Below are positions 40,654-48,996 of a stretch of DNA of 64,000 nucleotides, piece by piece (the first letter of the stretch is position 1; each line of letters begins with the position of its first letter). Position numbers and translations under genes: made by a program. The notes beneath the pieces were generated by a model. It was not told where the DNA came from. It was given only the letters and a program-made list of their open reading frames with translations, and did no database searches. This DNA comes from Streptomyces apocyni (GTDB lineage: Bacteria > Actinomycetota > Actinomycetes > Streptomycetales > Streptomycetaceae): the NCBI RefSeq assembly GCF_009739465.1, contig NZ_WHOM01000067.1, positions 1 to 64,000 on the forward strand, in the 5' to 3' direction.

Positions 40654-41106
40654 CTATTCCTCGGGAAGTTCCCCGACCCGGTTCTCCCACTTCGTGGAGA
40701 GCACGATCGTGGTGCGCGTACGGGACACGCCCTTGGTGCCGCTGAGGCGACGGATCGTCTTCTCCAGGCCGTCCACGTCACCGACGCGCACCTTGAGCAT
40801 GTACGAGTCGTCGCCCGCGATGAACCAGGCGTCCTCGATCTCGCTGAGGTCCTTCAGGCGGCGCGCCACGTCCTCGTGGTCGGCGGCGTCCGAGAGGGAG
40901 ATGCCGATCAGGGCGGTGACGCCGAGGCCGAGCGAGGCCGCGTCGACCGTGGCGCGGTAGCCGGTGATCACACCCGCTGCCTCAAGGCGGTTGATGCGAT
41001 CCGTGACGGAGGGGCCGGAGAGGCCGACGAGTCGGCCGAGCTCGGCGTACGAGGCCCTGCCGTTCTCTCTGAGGGCCTGAATAAGCTGCCTGTCCACCGC
41101 GTCCAT
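40654..41106 (-). CDS. Lrp/AsnC-family transcriptional regulator
   Basis: A 150-residue regulator from ATG 41106 (ATG 41124 is an alternative giving 156). N-terminal helix-turn-helix: MDAVDRQLIQALRENGRASY, then LVGLSGPSVTDRINRLEAAG. The C-terminal RAM ligand domain has YRATVDAASLGLGVTALIGI and DCWFIA-like AWFIAGDDSYMLKV. Such proteins respond to amino acids and bind as multimers. Target and effector are unknown. It lies directly upstream of mqnE on the same strand, 109 bases apart, and might control it. Confidence 0.92.
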   Translation of the reverse strand: MDAVDRQLIQALRENGRASYAELGRLVGLSGPSVTDRINRLEAAGVITGYRATVDAASLGLGVTALIGISLSDAADHEDVARRLKDLSEIEDAWFIAGDDSYMLKVRVGDVDGLEKTIRRLSGTKGVSRTRTTIVLSTKWENRVGELPEE

Positions 41107-41203
41107 ATGCCTGGAGCCTTCCATTGTTCAGCGTTCCCGTGAGTCTACGTAGGGAAAATAGGCGTGCCGGGTCAGCGCCCTGCGGATCTTGTAGCAGAGG
41201 CGA

Positions 41204-41923
41204 TCAAGAATCGCCAGGGTCTGTGTGACCAGAGCCGAGCTCCCCCGCCCAGCGCCGGTAGAGCCCGTGCTCGACCCCTGCCGCGTCCAGTACCCGCCCG
41301 GCGACGAAGTCCACCAGGTCCTGGATGTGGGTCGCCCCCGCGTAGAACGCGGGGGAGGCGGGCGCGATCACCGCTCCCGCCTGGTCCAGGGTCACCAGGT
41401 GCCGGAGCGTCTGGCCGTTCAGCGGGGTCTCGCGGACCGCCACGACCAGGCGGCGGCTCTCCTTGAGTGTCACGCTCGCCGCCCTCTGGAGCAGGTCCTT
41501 GGAGAGCCCGAGCGCCACGCCCGCCACACAGGCCGTGGACGCGGGCACGATCAGCATGCCCTTGGTGGCGTACGAGCCCGATGAGGGCCCGGCGGCCAGG
41601 TCACCGGCCGCCCAGTAGCGCACATCGCCGAGGTCGCCGAGGGCGCGGACGTCGGCGGCGAAGGTTTCGGGCTTGCCGTCCGCGCCCCGGGCCAGCCAGG
41701 TGCGCAGATCGTCTCGCCAGTGCGCGTCCCGGAAGGCGATCCCGGTCTCGTCCAGGAGGGTCAGCCGTGAGGCGCGACTGACCACCAGGTCGACGCTTTC
41801 GCCCGCCGCGAGCAGGGCCCGCAGCACGGACGCGGCGTACGGCGTCCCGGACGCGCCGGAGACACCGACGACCCAGGGGCGGCGCGGGGTACGGGGCTCG
41901 GGTTGATCGGCGGCTGGCTGCAC
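41204..41923 (-). CDS. UbiX-like flavin prenyltransferase
   Basis: Makes prenylated FMN, the cofactor of UbiD-type decarboxylases. The product has 239 residues from GTG 41923; the first ~20 residues are Pro/Arg-rich before the flavin fold VVGVSGASGTPYAASVLRAL. Other hallmarks are MLIVPASTACVAGVALGLSK, KESRRLVVAVRETPLN and AGAVIAPASPAFYAGATHIQ. A TAGGCT -10-like box ends seven bases before the GTG and no ribosome site is seen, so it is probably leaderless. Its natural partner is the UbiD decarboxylase at 43663, with the rhomboid gene inserted between on the other strand. Confidence 0.92.
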   Translation of the reverse strand: MQPAADQPEPRTPRRPWVVGVSGASGTPYAASVLRALLAAGESVDLVVSRASRLTLLDETGIAFRDAHWRDDLRTWLARGADGKPETFAADVRALGDLGDVRYWAAGDLAAGPSSGSYATKGMLIVPASTACVAGVALGLSKDLLQRAASVTLKESRRLVVAVRETPLNGQTLRHLVTLDQAGAVIAPASPAFYAGATHIQDLVDFVAGRVLDAAGVEHGLYRRWAGELGSGHTDPGDS

Positions 41924-42054
41924 GCCTGAGAGCCTAGACGAGTGGGCCCCAGGGGCTGGAACCGAGCCGAGGCTCCCCGCGTTGAGAGGGTAGAAGATAG
42001 GTAGGAGAGCCGGGCAGGTAACGGCGGGCAGGGGCAAGGCTTAGGGGGATGCCC

Positions 42055-42705
42055 ATGTCATACGGAGAGCACGGGCCGTACGGATCATCCGGACCATCCG
42101 GGCAGTACGGACCGTTTGGACCGCGCGGGGCGAGCCCCGGGCCGCTGACGCGTGGGCAGCGGGTCAAGGCCGCGGCCTTCGTGATGATCGCCTGGGTGGC
42201 GCTGCTGTGGCTCCTGGAGGGCATCGACCAGGCGACGAACAACTCCCTGGACACCTTCGGGATAACGCCGCGCGAGTTCAGCGAGCTCCGGGACCTGGTG
42301 CCGGCCGCGTTCGTCCACTTCGGCTTTGACCACCTCACGGCGAACACCATGCCGCTGCTGATACTCGGCTTCATCGCCGCGCTGTCCGGCGTGCGCCGCT
42401 TCTTCGCCGTCGCCGTGCTGATCATCCTGGTCAGCGGCATCGGCGTGTGGATCACGGCGCCCGAGCACTCGGTCACCGGGGGTGCGTCCGGTGTCGTCTT
42501 CGGGCTCTTCGGCTATCTGGTGGTGCGCGGCTTCGTGGACCGGCGCATCGGGGACATCCTGGTCGGGCTGCTGATCGGTGTGCTCTACGGCTCGCTGCTG
42601 TGGGGCGTGCTGCCCACCACGCCCGGCATCAGCTGGCAGGGCCACCTGTTCGGACTGCTCGGCGGGATAGCCGCGGCGTTCATGTTCCGGCGCGCGCCCA
42701 CCTGA
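42055..42705 (+). CDS. rhomboid-family intramembrane serine protease
   Basis: A 216-residue membrane protease. A Gly/Tyr/Pro-rich cytoplasmic N-terminus (~30 residues) precedes six predicted helices. Catalytic Ser145 is in GGASGVVFGLFG, His197 in SWQGHLFGLLGG, and the oxyanion Asn97 in FDHLTANTMPLL, all intact. GGGGG six bases upstream supports ATG 42055 over ATG 42049. Substrates are unknown. It is a lone plus-strand gene among the menaquinone genes. Confidence 0.93.
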   Translation: MSYGEHGPYGSSGPSGQYGPFGPRGASPGPLTRGQRVKAAAFVMIAWVALLWLLEGIDQATNNSLDTFGITPREFSELRDLVPAAFVHFGFDHLTANTMPLLILGFIAALSGVRRFFAVAVLIILVSGIGVWITAPEHSVTGGASGVVFGLFGYLVVRGFVDRRIGDILVGLLIGVLYGSLLWGVLPTTPGISWQGHLFGLLGGIAAAFMFRRAPT

Positions 42706-42760
42706 CGCGCGCGGGGGGACATGTACGCCTACGCATACCGCCGAGGGTGAGCCCGCCGCC

Positions 42761-43666
42761 TCACAGCGTGAGCCCGCGCACCAGCAGGTCGAGCAGCGCG
42801 AAGACGAACAGCGAGATCCCGATGAACCCGTTGGTGGTGAAGAAGGCCCGGTTCAGCCGGGACAGATCGTGCGGCCGCACGATCGTGTGCTCGTAACTGA
42901 AGGCCACCCCCACGATCAGCAGGCCGAACCAGAAGAACCCGCCCGCGTCCGTGGCGAAGCCGTACCAGACGAACAGCGCCGAGGTCACCACATGGCAGGC
43001 CCGGGCGCCGTACAGCGCGGCCGGGATGCCGAAGCGGGCCGGTACGGAACGGACGCCTTCGGCGCGGTCGGCCCGCACGTCCTGGCAGGCGAAGATCAGG
43101 TCGAAGCCACCGATCCAGATGCCGACCGCCAGGCCGAGGATCACCGCGTTCCAGGACCACTCGCCGGTGATCGCGATCCAGGCGCCGACCGGGCCCATGG
43201 CCTGGGCCAGACCCAGGATCGCGTGCGGGAAGTCGGTGAACCGCTTCCCGTACGGATAGACCACCATCGGGATCACCGCGAAGGGGGCGAGGATCAGGCA
43301 CAGCGGGTTCAGCAGGGCGGCGGCGCCCAGGAAGATGATGAGGGCGATCAGCGCGCCGGTCCAGGCGGACCGCACCGAGACCGCGCCGGTGACCAGCTCG
43401 CGGCTCGCCGTGCGCGGGTTACGGGCGTCGATCTCGCGGTCGATGATGCGGTTGCAGGCCATCGCGAAGGTGCGCAGTCCCACCATCGCGATGGTGACCA
43501 GGAGCAGCGGCCCCCAGTGCATGGTCCCGTCGAGCTGGAACATCGCGGACAGCGCGGCGATGTACGCGAAGGGCAGCGCGAAGACCGAGTGCTCGATCAT
43601 CACCAGGCGCAGGAAGGCCCGCACCCTGCTGTTCGGCTGTGGGAGCGCGGCGGACGCGGTGCTCAC
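42761..43666 (-). CDS. mqnP: UbiA-family prenyltransferase of the futalosine pathway (MqnP)
   Basis: A 301-residue membrane prenyltransferase with ~8-9 helices. The two Asp-rich motifs are NRIIDREIDARNPRTASREL and FACQDVRADRAEGVRSVPAR. It attaches the polyprenyl chain to the naphthalene-ring precursor; assignment to menaquinone rather than ubiquinone follows from the mqn context and lack of a ubiquinone pathway in actinomycetes. GTG 43666 overlaps the stop of the UbiD gene (GTGA), giving a UbiD-MqnP translational unit. Confidence 0.92.
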   Translation of the reverse strand: MSTASAALPQPNSRVRAFLRLVMIEHSVFALPFAYIAALSAMFQLDGTMHWGPLLLVTIAMVGLRTFAMACNRIIDREIDARNPRTASRELVTGAVSVRSAWTGALIALIIFLGAAALLNPLCLILAPFAVIPMVVYPYGKRFTDFPHAILGLAQAMGPVGAWIAITGEWSWNAVILGLAVGIWIGGFDLIFACQDVRADRAEGVRSVPARFGIPAALYGARACHVVTSALFVWYGFATDAGGFFWFGLLIVGVAFSYEHTIVRPHDLSRLNRAFFTTNGFIGISLFVFALLDLLVRGLTL

Positions 43667-45120
43667 AGCCCGTACTCCTTCCAGCGACGGTCCACCATCG
43701 CCGCCGTGCGCGGGTCGGACTCGACCATGTTCGGCCAGCCGCCGTCTCGGGTGTAGCCCTCCTCGGGCAGCTTCTTGGTGGCGTCGATGCCTGCCTTGCC
43801 GCCCCAGAACGCCTGGTAGGAGGCGTGGTCGAGGTGGTCGACCGGGCCTTCGACGACGGTGAGGTCGCGGGCGTAGTCGACGTTGCCCAGGGCTCGCCAG
43901 GCGACCTCGTGGTAGTCGCGCACATCGCAGTCGGCGTCGACGACCACGATCAGCTTCTCCAGCGAGAGCATGTGCGCGCCCCAGATGGCGTGCATGGTCT
44001 TCTGCGCGTGCTTGGGGTACTTCTTGTCGATCGAGACGATCATGCAGTTGTGGAAGGCGGCCGCCTCGGGCAGGTGGTAGTCCACGACGTCCGGCACGAT
44101 GATCTTGAACAGGGGCAGGAAGAACCGCTCCGTGGCCCGGCCCAGTGGCCCGTCCTCGGTCGGCGGGCGGCCCACGACGATCGACTGCAGCAGCGGCCGC
44201 TTGCGCATGGTCACGCAGTCGATGGTCAGGGCCGGGAAGTCCTCCTGCGGCGTGTAGAAACCGGTGTGGTCACCGAACGGCCCCTCCGGCAGCATCTCGC
44301 CCGGCTCCAGCCAGCCCTCAAGCACCACCTCGGCATTGGCCGGGACCTGGAGCGGCACGGTCTTGCAGTCGACCATCTCGACCCGCTTGCCCTGCACGAA
44401 CCCGGCGAACAGGTACTCGTCGATATCGCCGGGCAGCGGCGCGGTGGAGGCGTAGGTGACCGCGGGCGGCGCGCCGAAGGCGATCGCGATCGGCAGCTTC
44501 TCGCCCCGCTTGGCGGCGACCTGGTAGTGGTTGCGGCTGTCCTTGTGGATCTGCCAGTGCATCCCGATGGTGCGCTTGTCGTGCCGCTGCAGCCGGTACA
44601 GGCCCAGATTCCGTACGCCGGTCTCGGGGTGCTTGGTGTGCGTCAGCCCGAGGTTGAAGAAGGAGCCACCGTCCTCGGGCCAGGTGAACAGTGCCGGGAG
44701 CTGGTTCAGGTCGACGTCGTCACCGGTCAGGACGACCTCCTGGACCGGGGCGGCGCTGGCCTTCACCTTCTTCGGCGGCACATGCGTCATGTTGGCCAGC
44801 TTCCCGAAGGCCTCGCGCACCCCGACGAACCCGTGCGGCAGCTCGGGCTTCAGCAGCCCGGCGATCGACTCGCTGATCTCGTCGTAGGACTTGAGGCCGA
44901 GGGCCTTGAGGAGGCGGCGGTCCGTGCCGAAGACGTTCATCGCCAGGGGCATCGACGACCCGCGGACGTTCTCGAAGAGGAGGGCCGGGCCGCCGGACTT
45001 CTGGACTCGGTCGACGATCTCACCGACCTCCAGATGCGGGTCTACCTCGGCCTTGATGCGCTTGAGATCGCCCTCGCGCTCCAGTGCGCGGAGCAGGGAG
45101 CGAAGATCGTCGTAAGCCAT
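43663..45120 (-). CDS. UbiD-family menaquinone biosynthesis decarboxylase
   Basis: A 485-residue prenyl-FMN-dependent decarboxylase. Characteristic stretches: EVGEIVDRVQKSGGPALLFE, NLGLYRLQRHDKRTIGMHWQ (Arg binding prenyl-FMN), LEGWLEPGEMLPEGPFGDHT (catalytic Glu region) and PEAAAFHNCMIVSIDKKYPK. It should remove the carboxylate of the prenylated intermediate in late menaquinone assembly, with prenyl-FMN from the UbiX-like protein. A GATACT box lies seven bases before ATG 45120, suggesting leaderless expression. Confidence 0.94.
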   Translation of the reverse strand: MAYDDLRSLLRALEREGDLKRIKAEVDPHLEVGEIVDRVQKSGGPALLFENVRGSSMPLAMNVFGTDRRLLKALGLKSYDEISESIAGLLKPELPHGFVGVREAFGKLANMTHVPPKKVKASAAPVQEVVLTGDDVDLNQLPALFTWPEDGGSFFNLGLTHTKHPETGVRNLGLYRLQRHDKRTIGMHWQIHKDSRNHYQVAAKRGEKLPIAIAFGAPPAVTYASTAPLPGDIDEYLFAGFVQGKRVEMVDCKTVPLQVPANAEVVLEGWLEPGEMLPEGPFGDHTGFYTPQEDFPALTIDCVTMRKRPLLQSIVVGRPPTEDGPLGRATERFFLPLFKIIVPDVVDYHLPEAAAFHNCMIVSIDKKYPKHAQKTMHAIWGAHMLSLEKLIVVVDADCDVRDYHEVAWRALGNVDYARDLTVVEGPVDHLDHASYQAFWGGKAGIDATKKLPEEGYTRDGGWPNMVESDPRTAAMVDRRWKEYGL

Positions 45121-45218
45121 AGGGTCAAGTATCGGCTACTCGCTACTCTTGCCTTGTAAGGGGGGCCGCCCGCGCGGCCCCGATCTCCACGCTCAGTCCA
45201 CGCTCAGGGGGACACCTC

Positions 45219-45653
45219 ATGCTCCGGGTGCTGATGATCCTGGTGCCGCTGGCACTCGGCATCTTCGCGTTCATCGACTGCATCACCACCGATGAGCAGG
45301 AGGTTCGCTTCATCCCCAAGCCGCTGTGGGCGATCCTGATCCTGCTCTTCCCGCTCGTCGGCTCCATCTCCTGGCTGATCGTCGGCAAGGACCGCACCGT
45401 CCAGAGCGCCTCCGGCGGGCGCGGCGGCTGGGTCGCGCCTGATGACAACCCCGACTTCCTCAGGTCGCTGCGCGAGGAGGAGTCCAGCGAGGAGTCCGCC
45501 AAGCGCGACGCGAGCGCGAAGGACAAGGACAGCGCGAAGGACAAGGACGACGATGAGCTGATGAAGGAGTGGGAGGCGGATCTGCGCCGCCGCGAGGAGG
45601 AGATGAAGCGCCGCGAGAACGGCGGCCCGGAAGACGCTCCGCCGAAGTCCTGA
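45219..45653 (+). CDS. PLDc_N (phospholipase D nuclease N-terminal) membrane protein
   Basis: A 144-residue protein with two N-terminal helices (LRVLMILVPLALGIFAFIDC; PLWAILILLFPLVGSISWLI) of the PLDc_N type, then a ~90-residue charged tail with repeated KDK/SAKDKD and ARRREEEMKRR-like runs. The full phospholipase D HKD catalytic domain is absent, as in most actinomycete PLDc_N proteins. The function is unknown. GGGGG lies eight bases before ATG 45219. It diverges from the UbiD gene. Confidence 0.88.
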   Translation: MLRVLMILVPLALGIFAFIDCITTDEQEVRFIPKPLWAILILLFPLVGSISWLIVGKDRTVQSASGGRGGWVAPDDNPDFLRSLREEESSEESAKRDASAKDKDSAKDKDDDELMKEWEADLRRREEEMKRRENGGPEDAPPKS

Positions 45654-45682
45654 CCCGCCGCTTGGTCCTCGGGCCCGCCGCT

Positions 45683-45718
45683 CAGGTCCGAGGACCCTTC
45701 GCCGGGTCCTCGGACCTG
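45683..45718. terminator. perfect hairpin after the PLDc_N gene
   Basis: 15-bp perfect stem (45683-45697 with 45704-45718, CAGGTCCGAGGACCC arm) with loop TTCGCC. No T-run. Confidence 0.8.
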
Positions 45719-45784
45719 CCATCGCCCGCCTGGTGTGAACCGTAGGCTTGACTCTGGCCAGGATGTGCGAATTGGGGGGCCGGG

Positions 45785-46492
45785 GTGGGCGCGGTGGAAA
45801 CCGACGGTTCGGTGCAGGGGGCGGCGAGGACGGCGAAGGCCGTCCGCAAGCCGACGGGCAGGCAGAAGCGGATGCCGCGCGCGGTGCGCGAGCGGCAGAT
45901 GATGGACGCGGCGGTGCGCACCTTCGGGCAGCGCGGCTACCGCGCGGCGTCGATGGACGAGATCGCCGAGCTGGCGGGGGTGTCCAAGCCGCTCGTCTAT
46001 CTCTATCTGAACTCCAAGGAAGAGCTGTTCACGGCGTGCATCCGCCGGGAGGCGGCCGCACTCGTCGAGGCCGTACGCACCGGGGTCACCCCCGGCGAAC
46101 CAGCCGACCGGCAGCTCTGGGCCGGGCTGCGGGCGTTCTTCACGCACACCGCGGAACACCCCGACGGGTGGGCGGTCCTGCACAGTCAGGCCCGTACGCA
46201 CGGCGAGCCGTTCGCCCGCGAGGTCGCCGTGATGCGCGAGGAGATCGTGGCGTTCGTGACCCTGCTGATCGTGGAGGCGGCCCGCGAGGCGCACCACGAT
46301 CCGGCGCTGCCCGCGCACGAGGTCGCCGGGCTCGCCGAGGCGCTGGTGGGTGCCGCGGAGTCGCTCGCCGTATGGGCGAACGCCACACCCGGCGTCTCGG
46401 CCAAGAACGCCGCGGCGACGCTGATGAACTTCGCCTGGGCGGGCCTGGGCAACCTGATGCGCGGGGAGTCGTGGTCGCCTCCCAGGCTCTGA
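45785..46492 (+). CDS. TetR/AcrR-family transcriptional regulator
   Basis: A 235-residue regulator. Residues ~30-80 are the TetR DNA-binding domain (RERQMMDAAVRTFGQRGYRA, then SMDEIAELAGVSKPLVYLYL). The rest is a helical ligand/dimer domain (AVLHSQARTHGEPFAREVAV, GLAEALVGAAESLAVWAN). The Arg/Lys-rich N-terminal extension is longer than usual. GTG 45785 is preceded by a GGGGGG stretch. Target and ligand unknown; it faces the lipase gene. Confidence 0.93.
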   Translation: MGAVETDGSVQGAARTAKAVRKPTGRQKRMPRAVRERQMMDAAVRTFGQRGYRAASMDEIAELAGVSKPLVYLYLNSKEELFTACIRREAAALVEAVRTGVTPGEPADRQLWAGLRAFFTHTAEHPDGWAVLHSQARTHGEPFAREVAVMREEIVAFVTLLIVEAAREAHHDPALPAHEVAGLAEALVGAAESLAVWANATPGVSAKNAAATLMNFAWAGLGNLMRGESWSPPRL

Positions 46493-46506
46493 GAACCTGG
46501 GAGGCG
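46476..46506. terminator. hairpin at the convergence of the TetR and lipase genes
   Basis: 11-bp perfect stem (CGCCTCCCAGG, 46476-46486, with 46496-46506). The loop contains the TetR stop codon. Confidence 0.7.
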
Positions 46507-46528
46507 CGCCGCGTGCTGGCCAGGTGGC

Positions 46529-47734
46529 CTAGCAGGTGCCGTTCGTCGGCCTGTCCGCGAAGCGGGCCGCCAGCCAGTTCTGGACCGCCGTCGCCTCCGT
46601 GATCACGGCGGACACATGCTCACCGAGCAGGATCGTCCGCCACTTGACGTTGCCGCCCTTGGCGCACCAGTCCTTGCCCAGTTGCCTGCCGAGGCCGTAC
46701 GGGATCAGCTCGTCGGCGACCGCGTGGTACAGGTAGACCGGGTGGTCGGGCTTCGTCCCGCCCAGGTCGGAGTCGCCGAGCCGCCGTTGCCACTCGGGCG
46801 TGTCCAGCGGGTTGGTGTGCGTCATGTCGGAGATCTTCTTGAAGGCCCCGAGCACGGCGTTGGCCGCCACACAGTTGCCCCTGAGGGTGCCGATGAGCTT
46901 CTTCCCGGAGTCGTTCAGATACGAGTCCAGCCGCAGCTCGGGGTAGGCGGCGTCCAGCCCGGACGCGGCCATGAACAGCAGCCCGGCGCCGTACGACCCG
47001 TCATGCACGGAGGCGAGCGGGGCGAGCTTCGCCGGGACCCCGCCCGTCGCGGTCCCCTTCACCTTGAGCTCGGGCGCGTACGACGCCTTCAGCTCGGCGG
47101 CCCAACTGGAGGCCTGCCCACCCTGGGAGTAGCCCATGATGCCGATCGGGCTGTCGGGGGTGAGGCCGGAAGCGGCGGCGGCCGGGATGCGCTGGGCGGC
47201 GCGGGCCGCGTCGAGCATCGCGTGGCCGGCGGAGCGTCCCGCGGTGTAGGTGTGTTCGCCGGGGGTGCCCAGACCCTCGTAGTCGGTGACGGCTACCGCC
47301 CAGCCGCGCCAGGTGAGCTGCTGGATGAGGTTGGCCTCCAGTGTGGTGCCGTGGGGGAAGCCCGCGCTGGGGGCGCACTGGTCGCCGAGTCCGACCGTGC
47401 CGACGGCGTAGGTGATCAGGGGCCGGGGGCCCTTCCGGCCGTCCTGCGGGACGATGACCGTGCCGGAGACGGTGTTCGGCTGGCCCAGCGCGTCGGTCGA
47501 GCGGTAGTGGATCTTCCAGGCCTTGGTGTTCGTCGGCTGGCCGGGCAGCGGGTGGAAGGCCGAGTCCTCCACGCTGACCACGTCACCGGGGTTGCTGCCG
47601 GAGTTCTGCTCGGCCCGCGCCGTCGGCTCGGTCTGTGCGGCCTGCGCGGCTGACGTACCGACCGCGGGCAGGGCGGCCGCCAGTGTCAGCGCGGTGATCA
47701 CCCCGCCCAGCCTTCTGGGCATACGGATGTGCAT
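46529..47734 (-). CDS. secreted lipase (LIP family alpha/beta-hydrolase)
   Basis: A 401-residue exported hydrolase: twin-basic n-region (MHIRMPRRLGG), hydrophobic core and an AQA-type cleavage site near residue 33. The mature part has the secretory-lipase layout: VSGTVIVPQDGRKGPRPLIT, the AVTDYEGLGTPGEH region, and the nucleophile GIMGYSQGGQASSWAAE (Ser in GYSQG). The acid and His lie near VADELIPYG and LLGEHVSAV. ATG 47734 follows GGGAG. It is probably an extracellular esterase or lipase; substrate range unknown. Confidence 0.9.
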   Translation of the reverse strand: MHIRMPRRLGGVITALTLAAALPAVGTSAAQAAQTEPTARAEQNSGSNPGDVVSVEDSAFHPLPGQPTNTKAWKIHYRSTDALGQPNTVSGTVIVPQDGRKGPRPLITYAVGTVGLGDQCAPSAGFPHGTTLEANLIQQLTWRGWAVAVTDYEGLGTPGEHTYTAGRSAGHAMLDAARAAQRIPAAAASGLTPDSPIGIMGYSQGGQASSWAAELKASYAPELKVKGTATGGVPAKLAPLASVHDGSYGAGLLFMAASGLDAAYPELRLDSYLNDSGKKLIGTLRGNCVAANAVLGAFKKISDMTHTNPLDTPEWQRRLGDSDLGGTKPDHPVYLYHAVADELIPYGLGRQLGKDWCAKGGNVKWRTILLGEHVSAVITEATAVQNWLAARFADRPTNGTC

Positions 47735-47819
47735 GCGGCTCTCCCAACTGTCCTGTGGGGCAGGGATAGTTGCCAGGAAGGTAGTGACCGGCGGGTAAGT
47801 TACGCGCTGACCGGGACGC

Positions 47820-48908
47820 TCAGCTTTGCTGACTCCGCGTCTCACCTGGCAGGAAACTGGGTGGATAACTGGATGAATCGCTAACGACCGCGTGCCCGAT
47901 CCGGTACGCCCCCGGCGTCGTCCCCGTCCATCGCCTGAACGCCCGGTGGAATGCGGTGTCCTCGGAGAAGCCAAGCCGCGCCGCGAGCTCCGCGATCGGC
48001 TCCCGCCCCTCGGCGAGCCCCGCGATCGCCGCGTCCCGCCGCACGGTGTCCTTCAGCTGCTGGTACGAGGTGGACTCGGCCGCGAGACGACGGCGCAGCG
48101 TCGCCGGGCTCACCGCGAGCCGCCCCGCGATCTCACCCAGCGCGGGCAGCCGCGGCGCGTCACCCTGGTCAGCGAGTGCCCGCGCCAGCGCCCGCCGCAC
48201 CTGTTCGGCCACGGTCGTCTCGTACTCCCGGCGGCTGAGCAGGTCGAAGGGCGCCCGGCGCAGCATCCGCTCCAGCTCGTCCTCGTCCCGGATCAGCGGC
48301 GCGTCCAGCCAGTGCGGCGCGAAGCCCGCGCCCGTCCGCACGGCGCCGAAACGCACCTGGCAGCCGAAGAGTTCCGCGTACTCGTCCTGGTGCGGCGGCG
48401 GTGGATAGCCGAACGCCGCCCAGCGCAGCGGGATGCGGCGGCCGATCAGCCAGCTGCACAGCCGGTGCCAGATGGCGAGGACGCACTCGGTGAGGAAGCG
48501 GTCCTCGTCCCCGGCGATGTCGCCGCGTACGGTGAACACGGCCTCGTCGTCGGACCGGTGCAGCACGAGGTCGGGGCCGCTGGGGAACAGCCCGTAGAAC
48601 GTGATCGCGCGCTCCACCGCGGAGCCCAGGTCGCGGCAGCCGTAGGTGGTCCGGCACATCATCGCGAACGTCCCCGGCCTGCTGACCGCCGTCCCGAGCC
48701 CGAGGAACTCGTCCTGGGTCGCCCGGTAAAGCTCCCGGAACAGCCGGACGAACTGCGCCGAGGTGATCCGCGCCCGGTCGTCGCCGAGCAGCAACGGGGG
48801 GATCTGGGCGGCCTGGAGCAGGGGCACGGTGTCGACGCCGTGGCGCTGGGCGCCGCGCAGCACGGCCCGTACGTGGTGCACGGTGACCGTCCGCCTCGCC
48901 ATGCCCAT
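47820..48908 (-). CDS. AraC-family transcriptional regulator with Arabinose_bd-like N-domain
   Basis: A 362-residue regulator. The N-terminal ~200 residues (LQAAQIPPLLLGDDRARITS, MCRTTYGCRDLGSAVERAIT, RTGAGFAPHWLDAPLIRDED) are of the AraC ligand-binding type used by lipid- and amino-acid-responsive regulators. The C-terminal ~100 residues are the AraC DNA-binding domain (LAVSPATLRRRLAAESTSYQ, AELAARLGFSEDTAFHRAFR, WTGTTPGAYR). It is divergent from fadD across 88 bases and likely controls it; neighbour the lipase, suggesting lipid catabolism. Confidence 0.9.
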   Translation of the reverse strand: MGMARRTVTVHHVRAVLRGAQRHGVDTVPLLQAAQIPPLLLGDDRARITSAQFVRLFRELYRATQDEFLGLGTAVSRPGTFAMMCRTTYGCRDLGSAVERAITFYGLFPSGPDLVLHRSDDEAVFTVRGDIAGDEDRFLTECVLAIWHRLCSWLIGRRIPLRWAAFGYPPPPHQDEYAELFGCQVRFGAVRTGAGFAPHWLDAPLIRDEDELERMLRRAPFDLLSRREYETTVAEQVRRALARALADQGDAPRLPALGEIAGRLAVSPATLRRRLAAESTSYQQLKDTVRRDAAIAGLAEGREPIAELAARLGFSEDTAFHRAFRRWTGTTPGAYRIGHAVVSDSSSYPPSFLPGETRSQQS

Positions 48909-48996
48909 GACGGTAGCGGGATTGAGCGCGTAGGTCAGCGGTGGTGACGCTTCCGGTCATCCCCGCCCGTCGGGGCGTGTCCGTAGCGTCGTACGC

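Noticed and set aside
43663..45120. Ubiquinone-pathway ubiD/ubiX/ubiA set
   Set aside because: The neighbours are mqnE, mqnA and mqnC and actinomycetes make menaquinone, so the set is assigned to the futalosine route.
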